Shown here: one piece after another, positions 32,789-40,030 of the stretch
Position numbering within the stretch: the stretch's first letter is position 1
Layout: the number at the start of each line of letters is the position of its first letter
From: Mobilicoccus pelagius NBRC 104925
GTDB taxonomy: Bacteria > Actinomycetota > Actinomycetes > Actinomycetales > Dermatophilaceae
NCBI RefSeq assembly: GCF_000247995.1
Contig: NZ_BAFE01000084.1
Span: forward strand, 1-40,030
Length of the DNA: 40,030 nt
Direction of reading: 5' to 3'
Translations under genes and position numbers: made by a program
The notes under the pieces: generated by a model
What the model was told of the DNA's origin: nothing
What the model saw: only the letters and a program-made list of their open reading frames with translations
The model's database searches: none

Positions 32789-33479
32789 GGGTGACACTCG
32801 TGGTGTCAGGCCGCGGTCGCGGTCTGTGTGGTGTTGATCGTTTCGAACTCGACCGGGGTGAGTCGCCCCAGGCGGGTCCGTCGTCGACGTCGATGGTTGG
32901 TCCGTTCGATCCCACGATCCGGCCGGAGTAGACGTCCTTGATCGCACACAGATACAGCTTCCCCTCATCCGTGCGGTGCTCAGGGATGTCGCCGAGCCAC
33001 AGTTCGTTCGGCGCCTGGGCGGTGAAGTTGCGCTGGACGAGGTCGTCGTGGGCCGGCGGGCCGGGTTTCTTCCCGTGCGTGGTCTTCTCCTTCCCGAAAG
33101 CGCTCCACCAGGCGTTCTGCGAGCAGATCCGCCACGCCGTGCGAGCCGACATGGCCTCGCCGGGGTCGGTGGCTTCCTCGCGCAGGTACCGGTACCCGAA
33201 CTCCGGATCGTCCCGGTGCGCTTCGAACAGCGCGTCCGCCCGGTAGGCCTCGGCCAGTTCGGCGTCGGTGACGGGTGAATCCAGCCGGCGGTAGTACTGC
33301 CGGCGGCACAGCTTGAGCACCCGGCAGGTCGGTCCTTGGCGACCTGCGCCAAGGTGACCCCGTCTTCCCGGTTCCGGGCCCCGCGCACGACATCCTCACC
33401 GAACTCCCGCGGATAGCGCTTCGGCAGGTTCCTCATCCTCCCAGGCCTGCCCCACGGCAAGCCAGATCAGATGTCACCC
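32789..33479 (-). mobile_element. IS3-family remnant with two internal deletions
   Basis: The ends GGGTGACA (32789-32796) and TGTCACCC (33472-33479) are inverted repeats. Inside, on the minus strand, are an OrfA start (ATG 33436), a joined OrfB middle and the OrfB end (stop 32806-32808). The central catalytic part is gone. The left end resembles the fragment at 12200-12255. Confidence 0.8.
32806..33436 (-). pseudogene. IS3-family transposase OrfA/OrfB remnant
   Basis: The OrfA part reads LPKRYPREFGEDVVRGARNR, EDGVTLAQVAKD and is cut. The OrfB part resumes at about 33320 (LKLCRRQYYRRLDSPV, DPEFGYRYLREEA, ARTAWRICSQNAWWSAFGKE). It includes the first catalytic Asp (NELWLGDIPEHRTDEGKLYL, CAIKDVYSGRIVG), then jumps to the last codons LGRLTPVEFETINTTQTATA-stop. 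Two deletions removed the OrfA end with the OrfB start, and the middle of the DDE domain. Confidence 0.85.
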
Positions 33480-33687
33480 ATCCCTGCGCCAGTCCCACCT
33501 CGTCGCCACGCAGGAGGAGAACCCGCACCTCGAGGTCTCCGAACCCCCCTTCGACGAGCACGACGCCGCCACCGCGGCTCTGAGCGGCGACGCCCCGGCG
33601 CCCACGGCCCGAGCCGGACACCTCGATGCCCGGGGTATTCGGGCGTGAGGGGGTAGCGTCGAGCGGACTCGACGAGGAGGTCCACTG

Positions 33688-36087
33688 ATGACGTCACGCT
33701 CGACCCGCGCCCGAATGGCCGCATTGACCGGAGCAGGCAGTGTTGTCCTGGCGCTCGTCGCCGCTCCGGCCTTCGGCGCCTCTCCCAGGCCCGAGGGAAA
33801 GCAGGTGCCGACGACGCATCGCACCGTCGCCGGCCTGGACAAGACGGCGACGATCGACGTGGATCGCTGGGGCGTGCCGCACATCTCGGCCTCCTCCACC
33901 GACGACGCGTTCCTCGCTCAGGGGTTCAACGCCGCGCGGGATCGGCTGTTCCAGATCGACCTGTCGCACCGGCGCGGACTCGGCAGGCTGTCGGAGGTGT
34001 TCGGCGAAAAGTACGTGGAGCAGGATCGCGCTGCGCGCCTCTTCCTGTACCGCGGTGACATGGACGCCGAGTGGGCTGCCTACGGCCCTGACTCCAAGCG
34101 CATCGCGACGAAGTTCGCGACCGGTGTCAACGCGTACATCGACTGGCTCGAGCAGCACCCCGACAAGCTACCACCGGAGTTCCGGGCACTCGGTTACACC
34201 CCGGACAGGTGGAAGCCGGAGGACGTCGTGCGCATCCGCACGCACGCCCTCGTCAGCGGCCTCGACGACGAGGTGGCCCGTGCGAAGCTCGCCTGCGCGA
34301 ACGCCCTCGACCTCGATGACCTACGAATGAAGCGTCAGCCGGAGACGACGACCTCGGTGCCCGCCGGGCTCGATCCGTGCCTGCCGAAGGATGTCCTCGC
34401 CACCTACAAACTGGCCACGGAGCCGGTGGAGTTCTCCGGGGACGTGAAGGCACCGGTGCGGTTCACGCCGGCCCCGGCGGGTGGGGGCGCCGACGGTGCC
34501 GAGAAGGACGGCAGCAACAACTGGGTCGTCTCGCCGCGACGTACGGCGACCGGTCGGCCGATACTCGCGAACGATCCCCACCGAGTGCATCAGGCGCCCT
34601 CGCTGCGGTACATCGCGCACCTCAAGGCGCCCGGCATGAACGTCATCGGCGGCGGCGAGCCCGCGTTGCCCGGCATCTCCATCGGCCACAACGACACGGT
34701 CGCCTTCGGGCTCACGATCTTCGGCACCGACGCGCAGGACCTCTACGTCTATGACCTGAACGACGACGGCAGCGCCTACCGCTATCAGGGCGGATGGGAG
34801 GAGATCCGCACCGAGACCGAGAGGATCCCCGTTCGTGGCGGCTCGGTCGAAGAGCGACAGGTCCGATTCACCCGCCACGGCCCGATCGTGCACATCGATA
34901 ACAAGACCCGAAAGGCGTATGCCGTGCGGTCGGTGTGGACCGAGCCCGGCACATCCGCCTACTTCGCGAGCACCGGGTACATGAGGGCGCGGTCCTGGCC
35001 GGAATTCCTCGAGGCGTTGAAGCGCTGGGGCGCGCCGGGAGAGAACCAGGTGTACGCCGACGTCCACGGCAATATCGGCTGGAAGCCGGGCACGTTCGCC
35101 CCACGCCGCAAGGGCTACGACGGACTGCTGCCCGTACCCGGCGACGGCCGGTACGAGTGGAACGGCTACGTGCCCAACGACAAGCTGCCCTCGGCGTACA
35201 ACCCGCGGCAGGGCTGGTTCGCGACCGCCAACCAGTTCAACCTCGATCCGGGTACGGCGAAGGAGAACGTCACCGCGTACCAGTGGACGGGGCCCGAGCG
35301 GTATCGGCGCATCTCCCGGGTGCTCTCGCGTCAGCCGCGGCACACGCTGGAGGACTCGAAACGGCTGCAGCATGACGTGACCTCGCCGCGGGCGCAGACG
35401 GTGGCTCGGTTGACGCGCTCGCTCACCAGTGACGACCCGACGACGGTCGCGGCGCTCGACCTCGTGTCTGGGTGGAACGGTTCGGAGCCCCTCGGTTCGG
35501 TCCCCGCCACACTCTTCGAGAAGTACTGGCAACCGCGAATCAACACGGCCGTGCGCGACGCGCTCGTCCCGGAGCAACAGCGGCAACTGCTCGCGGAAGT
35601 GGATTGGCTCGCCGTCGAGGACCTGCTCCAACACCCCGAGAAGTACGCCGATCGTCTTGGTGCCGATCCGGCTGCCGTGCGCGATGAGCTTCTGCTCGCC
35701 ACGCTCACCGATGCGTACCGGGCAGCGCTCGCCGAGCTCGGACCGGTCTCCGATGACGCCTGGGGTTACCGCGGCAACGCCGTCGCGATGGAACATCCTC
35801 TCGGCGCGATGGATCCCCGGTTGAACGTGGGGCCGTTCGCGATCCCGGGCTCGCGGACGACACCGATCGCGGCCGGACGGGCGTCGTACAAGCAGGTCAT
35901 CGACGTCGGTAACTGGGACGCGTCCTGGGTGATGAACACGCCCGGCCAGTCCGGGGACCCGTTCGACAAGCACTACCGCGATCTCGCCGAACCCTGGTCC
36001 GAGGGCCGGTACGTGCCGATGCTCTACAGCCCCGCCGCGATCGCCAAGCACACCGAGGAGCGCATCGTCCTGCAGCCGAAGGAGTGA
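33688..36087 (+). CDS. Penicillin-acylase-family Ntn hydrolase, secreted
   Basis: A 799-residue precursor with ribosome site GAGGAGG ahead of ATG 33688. The signal peptide spans about residues 1-31 (ARMAALTGAGSVVLALVAAP then AFGA). The alpha part begins near residue 50 (ATIDVDRWGVPHISA...AQGFNAARDRLFQIDL). The nucleophile is Ser276 in KDGSNNWVVSP, followed by TGRPILANDPH, so self-cleavage would leave a beta chain of about 524 residues. Later blocks (FTRHGPIV, FATANQFN, WGYRGNAV, PGQSGDP) fit the family. It hydrolyses amides: penicillin, aculeacin-like lipopeptides or acyl-homoserine lactones; the substrate is unknown. IS remnants lie on both sides, and codon use differs slightly from the backbone, consistent with transfer. 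Confidence 0.9.
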   Translation: MTSRSTRARMAALTGAGSVVLALVAAPAFGASPRPEGKQVPTTHRTVAGLDKTATIDVDRWGVPHISASSTDDAFLAQGFNAARDRLFQIDLSHRRGLGRLSEVFGEKYVEQDRAARLFLYRGDMDAEWAAYGPDSKRIATKFATGVNAYIDWLEQHPDKLPPEFRALGYTPDRWKPEDVVRIRTHALVSGLDDEVARAKLACANALDLDDLRMKRQPETTTSVPAGLDPCLPKDVLATYKLATEPVEFSGDVKAPVRFTPAPAGGGADGAEKDGSNNWVVSPRRTATGRPILANDPHRVHQAPSLRYIAHLKAPGMNVIGGGEPALPGISIGHNDTVAFGLTIFGTDAQDLYVYDLNDDGSAYRYQGGWEEIRTETERIPVRGGSVEERQVRFTRHGPIVHIDNKTRKAYAVRSVWTEPGTSAYFASTGYMRARSWPEFLEALKRWGAPGENQVYADVHGNIGWKPGTFAPRRKGYDGLLPVPGDGRYEWNGYVPNDKLPSAYNPRQGWFATANQFNLDPGTAKENVTAYQWTGPERYRRISRVLSRQPRHTLEDSKRLQHDVTSPRAQTVARLTRSLTSDDPTTVAALDLVSGWNGSEPLGSVPATLFEKYWQPRINTAVRDALVPEQQRQLLAEVDWLAVEDLLQHPEKYADRLGADPAAVRDELLLATLTDAYRAALAELGPVSDDAWGYRGNAVAMEHPLGAMDPRLNVGPFAIPGSRTTPIAAGRASYKQVIDVGNWDASWVMNTPGQSGDPFDKHYRDLAEPWSEGRYVPMLYSPAAIAKHTEERIVLQPKE

Positions 36088-36115
36088 GATCCGCGACGTA
36101 TGGCACCCTCGGCGG

Positions 36116-36270
36116 GTGAACGTGACGACCCCGGTGACCATTCGAGTGGCGACCGACTCCGACGACGACCGGCTCGCCTCGGCGCGCCTGTCGTCGGAGG
36201 CGTTCGGGTACTCGACGCCGCGCCGGGCTGCGGACGTCGATCCGCTCAACGGCTCGCGGCGCACGATGTA
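36116..36270 (+). pseudogene. GNAT acetyltransferase N-terminal fragment
   Basis: GTG 36116, six bases after CACCCT, begins NVTTPVTIRVATDSDDDRLA, SARLSSEAFGYSTP: the opening strand and helix of an Eis-like GNAT protein. It is cut after about 50 codons at 36271 where the IS110 left end begins; the rest of the gene is not found beyond the IS remnant. Confidence 0.55.
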
Positions 36271-36590
36271 CCCCTGTCGCAACCATGATCGGGGGTGTGT
36301 TGTCACCGGGTCTGATGGCGTCGGCCGACCGCTGACAGGGACGCGGCCCACCGGTTGGTGAGGTCTCTTCGCAGGCGTGGGTGCCGGCTGCTGACGGCGC
36401 ACCGGTGACCAGCGGAACATCGAGTCCGTCGCTCAGCAGGAGCCCAAGGCAAGAAACACGACGCCGCCCTCATCTGCCTCGCCCGACGCCGCTGCGACGT
36501 CCTCCACGCCATGCTCCGCGACGGCACCCTGTACCACCCACCAACACCCGTTGCGGCTTGACGAAGACCATAGGGGCACCCCCAGGGACG
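36271..36590 (+). mobile_element. Internally deleted IS110-family element
   Basis: The left end (36271-36442, copy B) is fused directly to the last ~39 codons of an IS110-type transposase (36443-36561) and a short right end (to about 36590, GACGAAGACCATAGGGGCAC). The deletion runs from just after the AGGAG of the left end to near the C-terminus, leaving about 320 bp. Both ends remain, so transposition in trans is conceivable. Confidence 0.75.
36443..36561 (+). pseudogene. IS110-family transposase C-terminus
   Basis: Reads GKKHDAALICLARRRCDVLH, then AMLRDGTLYHPP and PTPVAA-stop, the conserved C-terminal tail of IS110 transposases (L-C-LARRR-DV---ML-DGT-Y-PP). It lacks both the RuvC-like DEDD domain and the serine region. 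Confidence 0.8.
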
Positions 36591-36594
36591 CCCC

Positions 36595-37362
36595 TCAGAA
36601 CGGGGCGAGGAGGCAGGGGATCGTGCCCTCGCGCTTCTCGAACTCCGTGATGTCGACGGGGAGGGGGTCGTAGCCGAGGGAGGCGACCGTCTCGGCCGAT
36701 CCGGGTGCGGTCGCCGAGACGAGCACCCGGCCGTCACCGAGGGAGAACACCTGCGCGCCCGTACGATCGGGCACGGGGACGAACTCGGCGAACACCGACG
36801 GGTCGTCGACGAGCGGCGGATATCCGAGGACGGTGCCGCACGGCAGGGCGCTCACGCCGGAGTCGAGCTGCACCGACTTGTGCAACGGCACCGGCACGAC
36901 CCGCAACGCCGGGGAGAACCGACGCACGACCTGCGCGAACCCGGCGCGATTGGTCCGCGACCCCACCCCGACGTACAGGGTGTCGTCGACGAGGACGAGA
37001 TCCCCGCCCTCGAGGGTGCCCGGCCGCCGCACGGGCACGGCCCGCACGTGCCGGGCGGCGAGCGTCCGCCGGATCGCCGCACGCTCCGGACGCCGCGACT
37101 CCACCGAGGACCGCGCGAGCAGCACCCGCCCCCGCACCGACGTCACCGCGTCGCCGACGAACACCCCGTCGGGACACGGCTGGTCGCCGTCCGCGGGCGT
37201 GACGACGACGACCTCCCAGCCCGCCCCCTCGAGCAGGGCACGCAACGCCTCCCACGTCGCGAGGGCCCGCTCGAACACGACCGGCTCGCGGTCGATGAGG
37301 GACACGACGGCCTCACCCAACCCCGGCTCGGGGCGACGCATGAGCACTCTGCGGCTGACCAT
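36595..37362 (-). CDS. Dimethylarginine dimethylaminohydrolase (DDAH)-like protein
   Basis: A 255-residue member of the guanidino-group-modifying superfamily. It has LMRRPEPG near the start, DGVFVGDAV, the acidic LEGGDLVLVDD, a GVSALPCGTVLGYP block, and the C-terminal catalytic-Cys region EFEKREGTIPCLL (Cys250; P. aeruginosa DDAH uses Cys249). Where the family has HLKS/HLDS with the catalytic His (162 in P. aeruginosa), this sequence has VQLDSG, with Gln165. ATG 37362 lies six bases after CAGGCT, a degenerate leaderless -10 box; ATG 37341 is an alternative start. It is divergent from the P450 gene. The IS110 remnant ends just beyond its stop. Confidence 0.75.
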   Translation of the reverse strand: MVSRRVLMRRPEPGLGEAVVSLIDREPVVFERALATWEALRALLEGAGWEVVVVTPADGDQPCPDGVFVGDAVTSVRGRVLLARSSVESRRPERAAIRRTLAARHVRAVPVRRPGTLEGGDLVLVDDTLYVGVGSRTNRAGFAQVVRRFSPALRVVPVPLHKSVQLDSGVSALPCGTVLGYPPLVDDPSVFAEFVPVPDRTGAQVFSLGDGRVLVSATAPGSAETVASLGYDPLPVDITEFEKREGTIPCLLAPF

Positions 37363-37578
37363 GGACCAAGCCTGGCACGCCTCCCCGCCCACCCCGCAGG
37401 CCTCCTCGGGACGGGCGCCGTGCGACTTGACCGTCCCTTGACCCGATCGATGCCGGATCAATGACGGGCGATCGTCCCGAACCCCTTCGACCCGCCGCCG
37501 ACCTGCCGAAGGGAGAGGTGACGGCGGCCCCACCACCCGCCGTCCAGGCACCCGGAGCGGTCACAGGCCCAGGTCCAT
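37363..37578. other. Divergent promoter region
   Basis: Contains TTGACC twice (about 37428-37444), possible -35 boxes for the P450 side, but no well-spaced -10. Nothing else stands out apart from the stem-loop that follows at 37579. Confidence 0.35.
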
Positions 37579-37615
37579 CGCAGGGGCGACGCGAGCACCA
37601 CGCGTCGCCCCTGCG
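37579..37615 (+). terminator. Perfect 15-bp stem-loop upstream of the P450 gene
   Basis: CGCAGGGGCGACGCG (37579-37593) pairs exactly with CGCGTCGCCCCTGCG (37601-37615) around AGCACCA. It lies 74 bp before the P450 start, not after any gene, so it is more likely an attenuator or a protein-binding site than a normal terminator. Confidence 0.6.
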
Positions 37616-37688
37616 GCCGTCCGGGGGCAGACTTGCCGGAGGGAGCCGGGGACGCCGCACCCGTCCCCGCGCACGAGAGGACCGCGTC

Positions 37689-39047
37689 ATGACCACGTCC
37701 TGCCCCCACGGGGCCCACGCCCGACGCAAGACGTCCCGACCCGGCGAGGTCGACCTACCGGAGGCGCCCGCGATCGAGGTCGTCGACGGGGCCTGGCACG
37801 TCCGCTCCCTGCCGCTCGTCAAGGAGGTCCTCCGCTCGACCGCCGCGACCGTCCAGGCCGGGTTCAACGTCGACATGATGCGGGAGGGCACCGCCCGCGG
37901 AGGCCAGGTCGCGATGCGCGACCCCATCCTCTTCACGGACGGCCCCGAGCACCGCCGCCAACGCAGCATGATCGCCCGCTACTTCGCCCCGGCGACCGTG
38001 AGCCGCCGCTACGGCGACCTCATGAGCGAACGGGCCGACGCGATCGTCGCGCACGTCCGTGCCGAGCTCGCCGCGGGTCGCCGCGTCGAACTGTCGGAGA
38101 TCGCCCTCGGGTACTCCGTCGCCGTCGCCGCCGCCGTCATCGGCCTCACGGAGTCCGACACCGCCGGCATGGCCCGCCGCCTCGAACGGCTGTTCTCGAT
38201 CCCGTGGCAGCCCCCGCGCCCCCGTGACGCCGAGGCCGACCCCGAGGCATCGGACGCCCCCGCCAACTCCCCCACGACGGTCCCGGCACGACTCGCCGCG
38301 CGGTTCGCCGCGATCGCGAACGCGGCGACGTCGATGAAGGCCGCGGGCGGCGTCGGGCTCTTCTACCTCAAGGACGTCCGCCCCGCCGTGCGCGCCCGCC
38401 GCGAGCACCCGCAGGAGGACGTCGTCTCCCACCTCCTCGAGCAGGGGTACACCGACCCCGAGATCACGACCGAGTGCGTCACCTACGGAGCCGCCGGCAT
38501 GGTGACGACCCGCGAGTACCTCTGCGTCGTCGCCTGGCACCTCCTCGAGGACGACGCCCTCCGCCGCCGCTACCTCGCCGCCGACGAGACGGAACGCCAC
38601 GCGATGCTCCACGAGATCCTCCGGCTCGAACCCGTCGTCGGCCACCTCTACCGGCGCGCCGTCGAACCCCTCACGCTCGTCGACGGCGGGACGACCCACG
38701 TCGTGCCCGTCGGGGCCGTCCTCGACCTCTCGATCCGCGGCGCGAACGCCGACCCCGAGCACGTCGGCGCCGACCCGCTCGGTCTCTGCCCCGGCCGGAC
38801 GGTCGGCCGCGGGGTCCGCCCCGAGGGGATGTCGTTCGGCGACGGAGCGCACCGGTGTCCCGGCAACTCCCTCGCGATCGCCGAGACCGACGTCCTCCTC
38901 ACCCGGCTCCTCGCCCTGCCCATCACCCTCGCCGACGGCCCCGAGCTCGGCTGGCTCGACCTCATCGCGGGCTACGAGGTGCGCGACATGGAGCTCGGCG
39001 GCGCCCCGGATGCGCACAACACGCCCCGATCCCCGTCGACGTACTGA
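37689..39047 (+). CDS. Cytochrome P450
   Basis: A 452-residue soluble P450 from ATG 37689, with GAGAGGA seven bases upstream. It has the heme-ligand motif FGDGAHRCPG (Cys390), the ExxR pair in HEILRLEP, an I-helix AAGMVTTRE where the usual acidic residue before Thr is replaced, and HRRQRSMIARYFAP near residue 100. The N-terminus (TTSCPHGAHARRKTSRPGEV) is short with no membrane helix, and a Pro/Ala-rich insert lies near 180-200. It is likely a monooxygenase with partner ferredoxin elsewhere; no redox partner is encoded nearby. The long frame upstream of 37689 is a GC artefact. Confidence 0.9.
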   Translation: MTTSCPHGAHARRKTSRPGEVDLPEAPAIEVVDGAWHVRSLPLVKEVLRSTAATVQAGFNVDMMREGTARGGQVAMRDPILFTDGPEHRRQRSMIARYFAPATVSRRYGDLMSERADAIVAHVRAELAAGRRVELSEIALGYSVAVAAAVIGLTESDTAGMARRLERLFSIPWQPPRPRDAEADPEASDAPANSPTTVPARLAARFAAIANAATSMKAAGGVGLFYLKDVRPAVRARREHPQEDVVSHLLEQGYTDPEITTECVTYGAAGMVTTREYLCVVAWHLLEDDALRRRYLAADETERHAMLHEILRLEPVVGHLYRRAVEPLTLVDGGTTHVVPVGAVLDLSIRGANADPEHVGADPLGLCPGRTVGRGVRPEGMSFGDGAHRCPGNSLAIAETDVLLTRLLALPITLADGPELGWLDLIAGYEVRDMELGGAPDAHNTPRSPSTY

Positions 39048-39122
39048 CGGAAACCGCTGAAAATCACGCTGTTTCGTGCCGACGTGACAGACGTGAGCAC
39101 CCCATCCGTAGACCATGGGTCC

Positions 39123-40010
39123 ATGAACCCCCTCGACTCCGCTCTGCCCGACGGGCTGTCCCGCCTCGACGGTGAGGCCCCCCGCCTCGTCGTCGACACC
39201 CCCGCCGGACGCGGCGAGATCCACCTCGACGGCGCCACCGTGACCCGGTGGGCACCCGCCGGTGCCGACGAGGTGCTGTGGGTGAGCACGCACTCCCGCC
39301 ACGGCGAGGGCGTCGCCATCCGTGGTGGCGTCCCGATCTGCGCACCGTGGTTCGGCACCGGCCGGGCGAAGAACCGCAGCCCGCAGCACGGGTTCTTCCG
39401 CACCGTGCGGTGGGCCCTCACCGAGGCGCGCCGCGACGGCGACGACGTCACGGTCGTCCTCTCCCTGCCGCCGCTCTCGGAGATCGCCGACGTGCCCGGC
39501 GTCGCCGACGTCCCCGCCGACCTCACCGCGACGTACACGGTGACGATGGGCGCCCAGCTGCGCATGACCCTGACGATCGCCTCCCCCACCGAGCCGCTCG
39601 AGATCGAGGAGGCCCTCCACACCTACTTCCGCGTCTCCGACGTCGAGACGATCCACCTCGAGGGCCTCGACGGGGCCCGCTACGCCGACAAGGCGCCCGG
39701 GGGCCGCGCCGTCAACGCCCAGTCCGGCGACGTGACGTTCCGGCGGGAGACCGACCGCGTCTACGCCTCCACCGAGACCGTCACCCTCGTCGACGGCGAC
39801 CGCCGCGTCGTCGTCGCCAAGGCCGGGTCGAACAACACCGTCGTGTGGAACCCGTGGGAGCGCAAGGCCGCCGAGATGGGCGACTTCGGCGACGACGAGT
39901 GGCACGGCATGGTCTGCGTCGAGACCGCGAACGCTCTCGCCGGACGCATCGCGCTCGGCGCCGGTGAGTCGCACACGATGACCGCGACGATCTCGGTCCA
40001 GGACGCCTGA
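39123..40010 (+). CDS. D-hexose-6-phosphate mutarotase / aldose 1-epimerase-like protein
   Basis: A 295-residue YeaD-type epimerase interconverting alpha and beta hexose 6-phosphates. Landmarks: GAHVTxW-type start (IHLDGATVTRWAPAGADEVL), GVAIRGGVPICAPWFG, the catalytic His in SPQHGFFRTVRW, EEALHTYFRVSDVE and the final catalytic Glu in MVCVETANA. The start is set at ATG 39123, six bases after GACCAT; GTG 39084 would add 13 residues. It lies 75 bp after the P450 stop on the same strand. The gene ends 20 bp before the window edge. Confidence 0.88.
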   Translation: MNPLDSALPDGLSRLDGEAPRLVVDTPAGRGEIHLDGATVTRWAPAGADEVLWVSTHSRHGEGVAIRGGVPICAPWFGTGRAKNRSPQHGFFRTVRWALTEARRDGDDVTVVLSLPPLSEIADVPGVADVPADLTATYTVTMGAQLRMTLTIASPTEPLEIEEALHTYFRVSDVETIHLEGLDGARYADKAPGGRAVNAQSGDVTFRRETDRVYASTETVTLVDGDRRVVVAKAGSNNTVVWNPWERKAAEMGDFGDDEWHGMVCVETANALAGRIALGAGESHTMTATISVQDA

Positions 40011-40030
40011 GACCCGCCCGACCCCCCCCC

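Noticed and set aside
34321-36420. Long minus-strand frame opposite the penicillin acylase, starting in the IS110 end
   Set aside because: Antisense to a well-supported gene; its apparent start lies in the repeated IS110 left end, which also produces an identical start at 32612.

Overview
This is a very GC-rich window with a strong G/C third-position bias. The TANNNT-type -10 boxes placed 6-7 nt before start codons (leaderless genes) and the mycothiol-type DinB protein point to an actinobacterium, plausibly Micrococcales; the rank below phylum is inference.

Layout. (1) Positions 1-4093 are a compact accessory block, probably plasmid- or integrative-element-derived. It holds hypothetical genes, a DprA/Smf-like protein, a tiny Cys-rich protein, two copies of a hairpin-bearing leader with TAGAAT-AAG promoters, and a perfect 49-bp direct repeat at 1243 and 4047. 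(2) Positions 4094-7782 are an IS21-family element with well-preserved ~53-bp ends. Between istB and its left end it carries two passenger genes, a VOC protein and a frameshifted Nudix hydrolase. It sits at the 5' edge of a truncated chloramphenicol-phosphotransferase-like gene. (3) Positions 8267-13897 are a scrap zone: GNAT tails, a DHFR/RibD-like reductase divergent from a TetR regulator across an inverted repeat, a DinB/mycothiol transferase, a truncated ORF, and three IS pieces in a row (IS3 fragment, second IS3 fragment, complete ISL3).

(4) Positions 13898-32375 look like chromosomal backbone. An AAA+ ATPase, a large orphan EccC/EssC-like FtsK ATPase without visible membrane anchor and a coupled unknown gene form one group. 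Then come Fpg/Nei glycosylase with App1-type phosphatase, YihY, a small membrane protein, PutP, flavohemoglobin, FKBP, aminopeptidase N, a LOG-family protein and an inositol-monophosphatase-family enzyme. (5) Positions 32463-36590 are a second insertion island: a secreted penicillin-acylase-family Ntn hydrolase with IS remnants on both sides. These include two 172-bp copies of an apparent IS110 left end (the region that encodes bridge RNA in IS110-type elements) and an IS3 remnant with two internal deletions but surviving ends. A GNAT gene is cut at the right-hand IS110 copy. (6) Positions 36595-40010 return to backbone: a DDAH-like enzyme whose usual catalytic His appears to be Gln, a cytochrome P450 behind a perfect 15-bp stem-loop, and a hexose-6-phosphate mutarotase-like protein.

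Most interesting candidates: the soluble EccC-like module with Lys-to-Arg changes in two P-loops, the cargo-bearing IS21, the paired IS110 left ends around the acylase island, the repeated-leader accessory block, and the number of leaderless genes.
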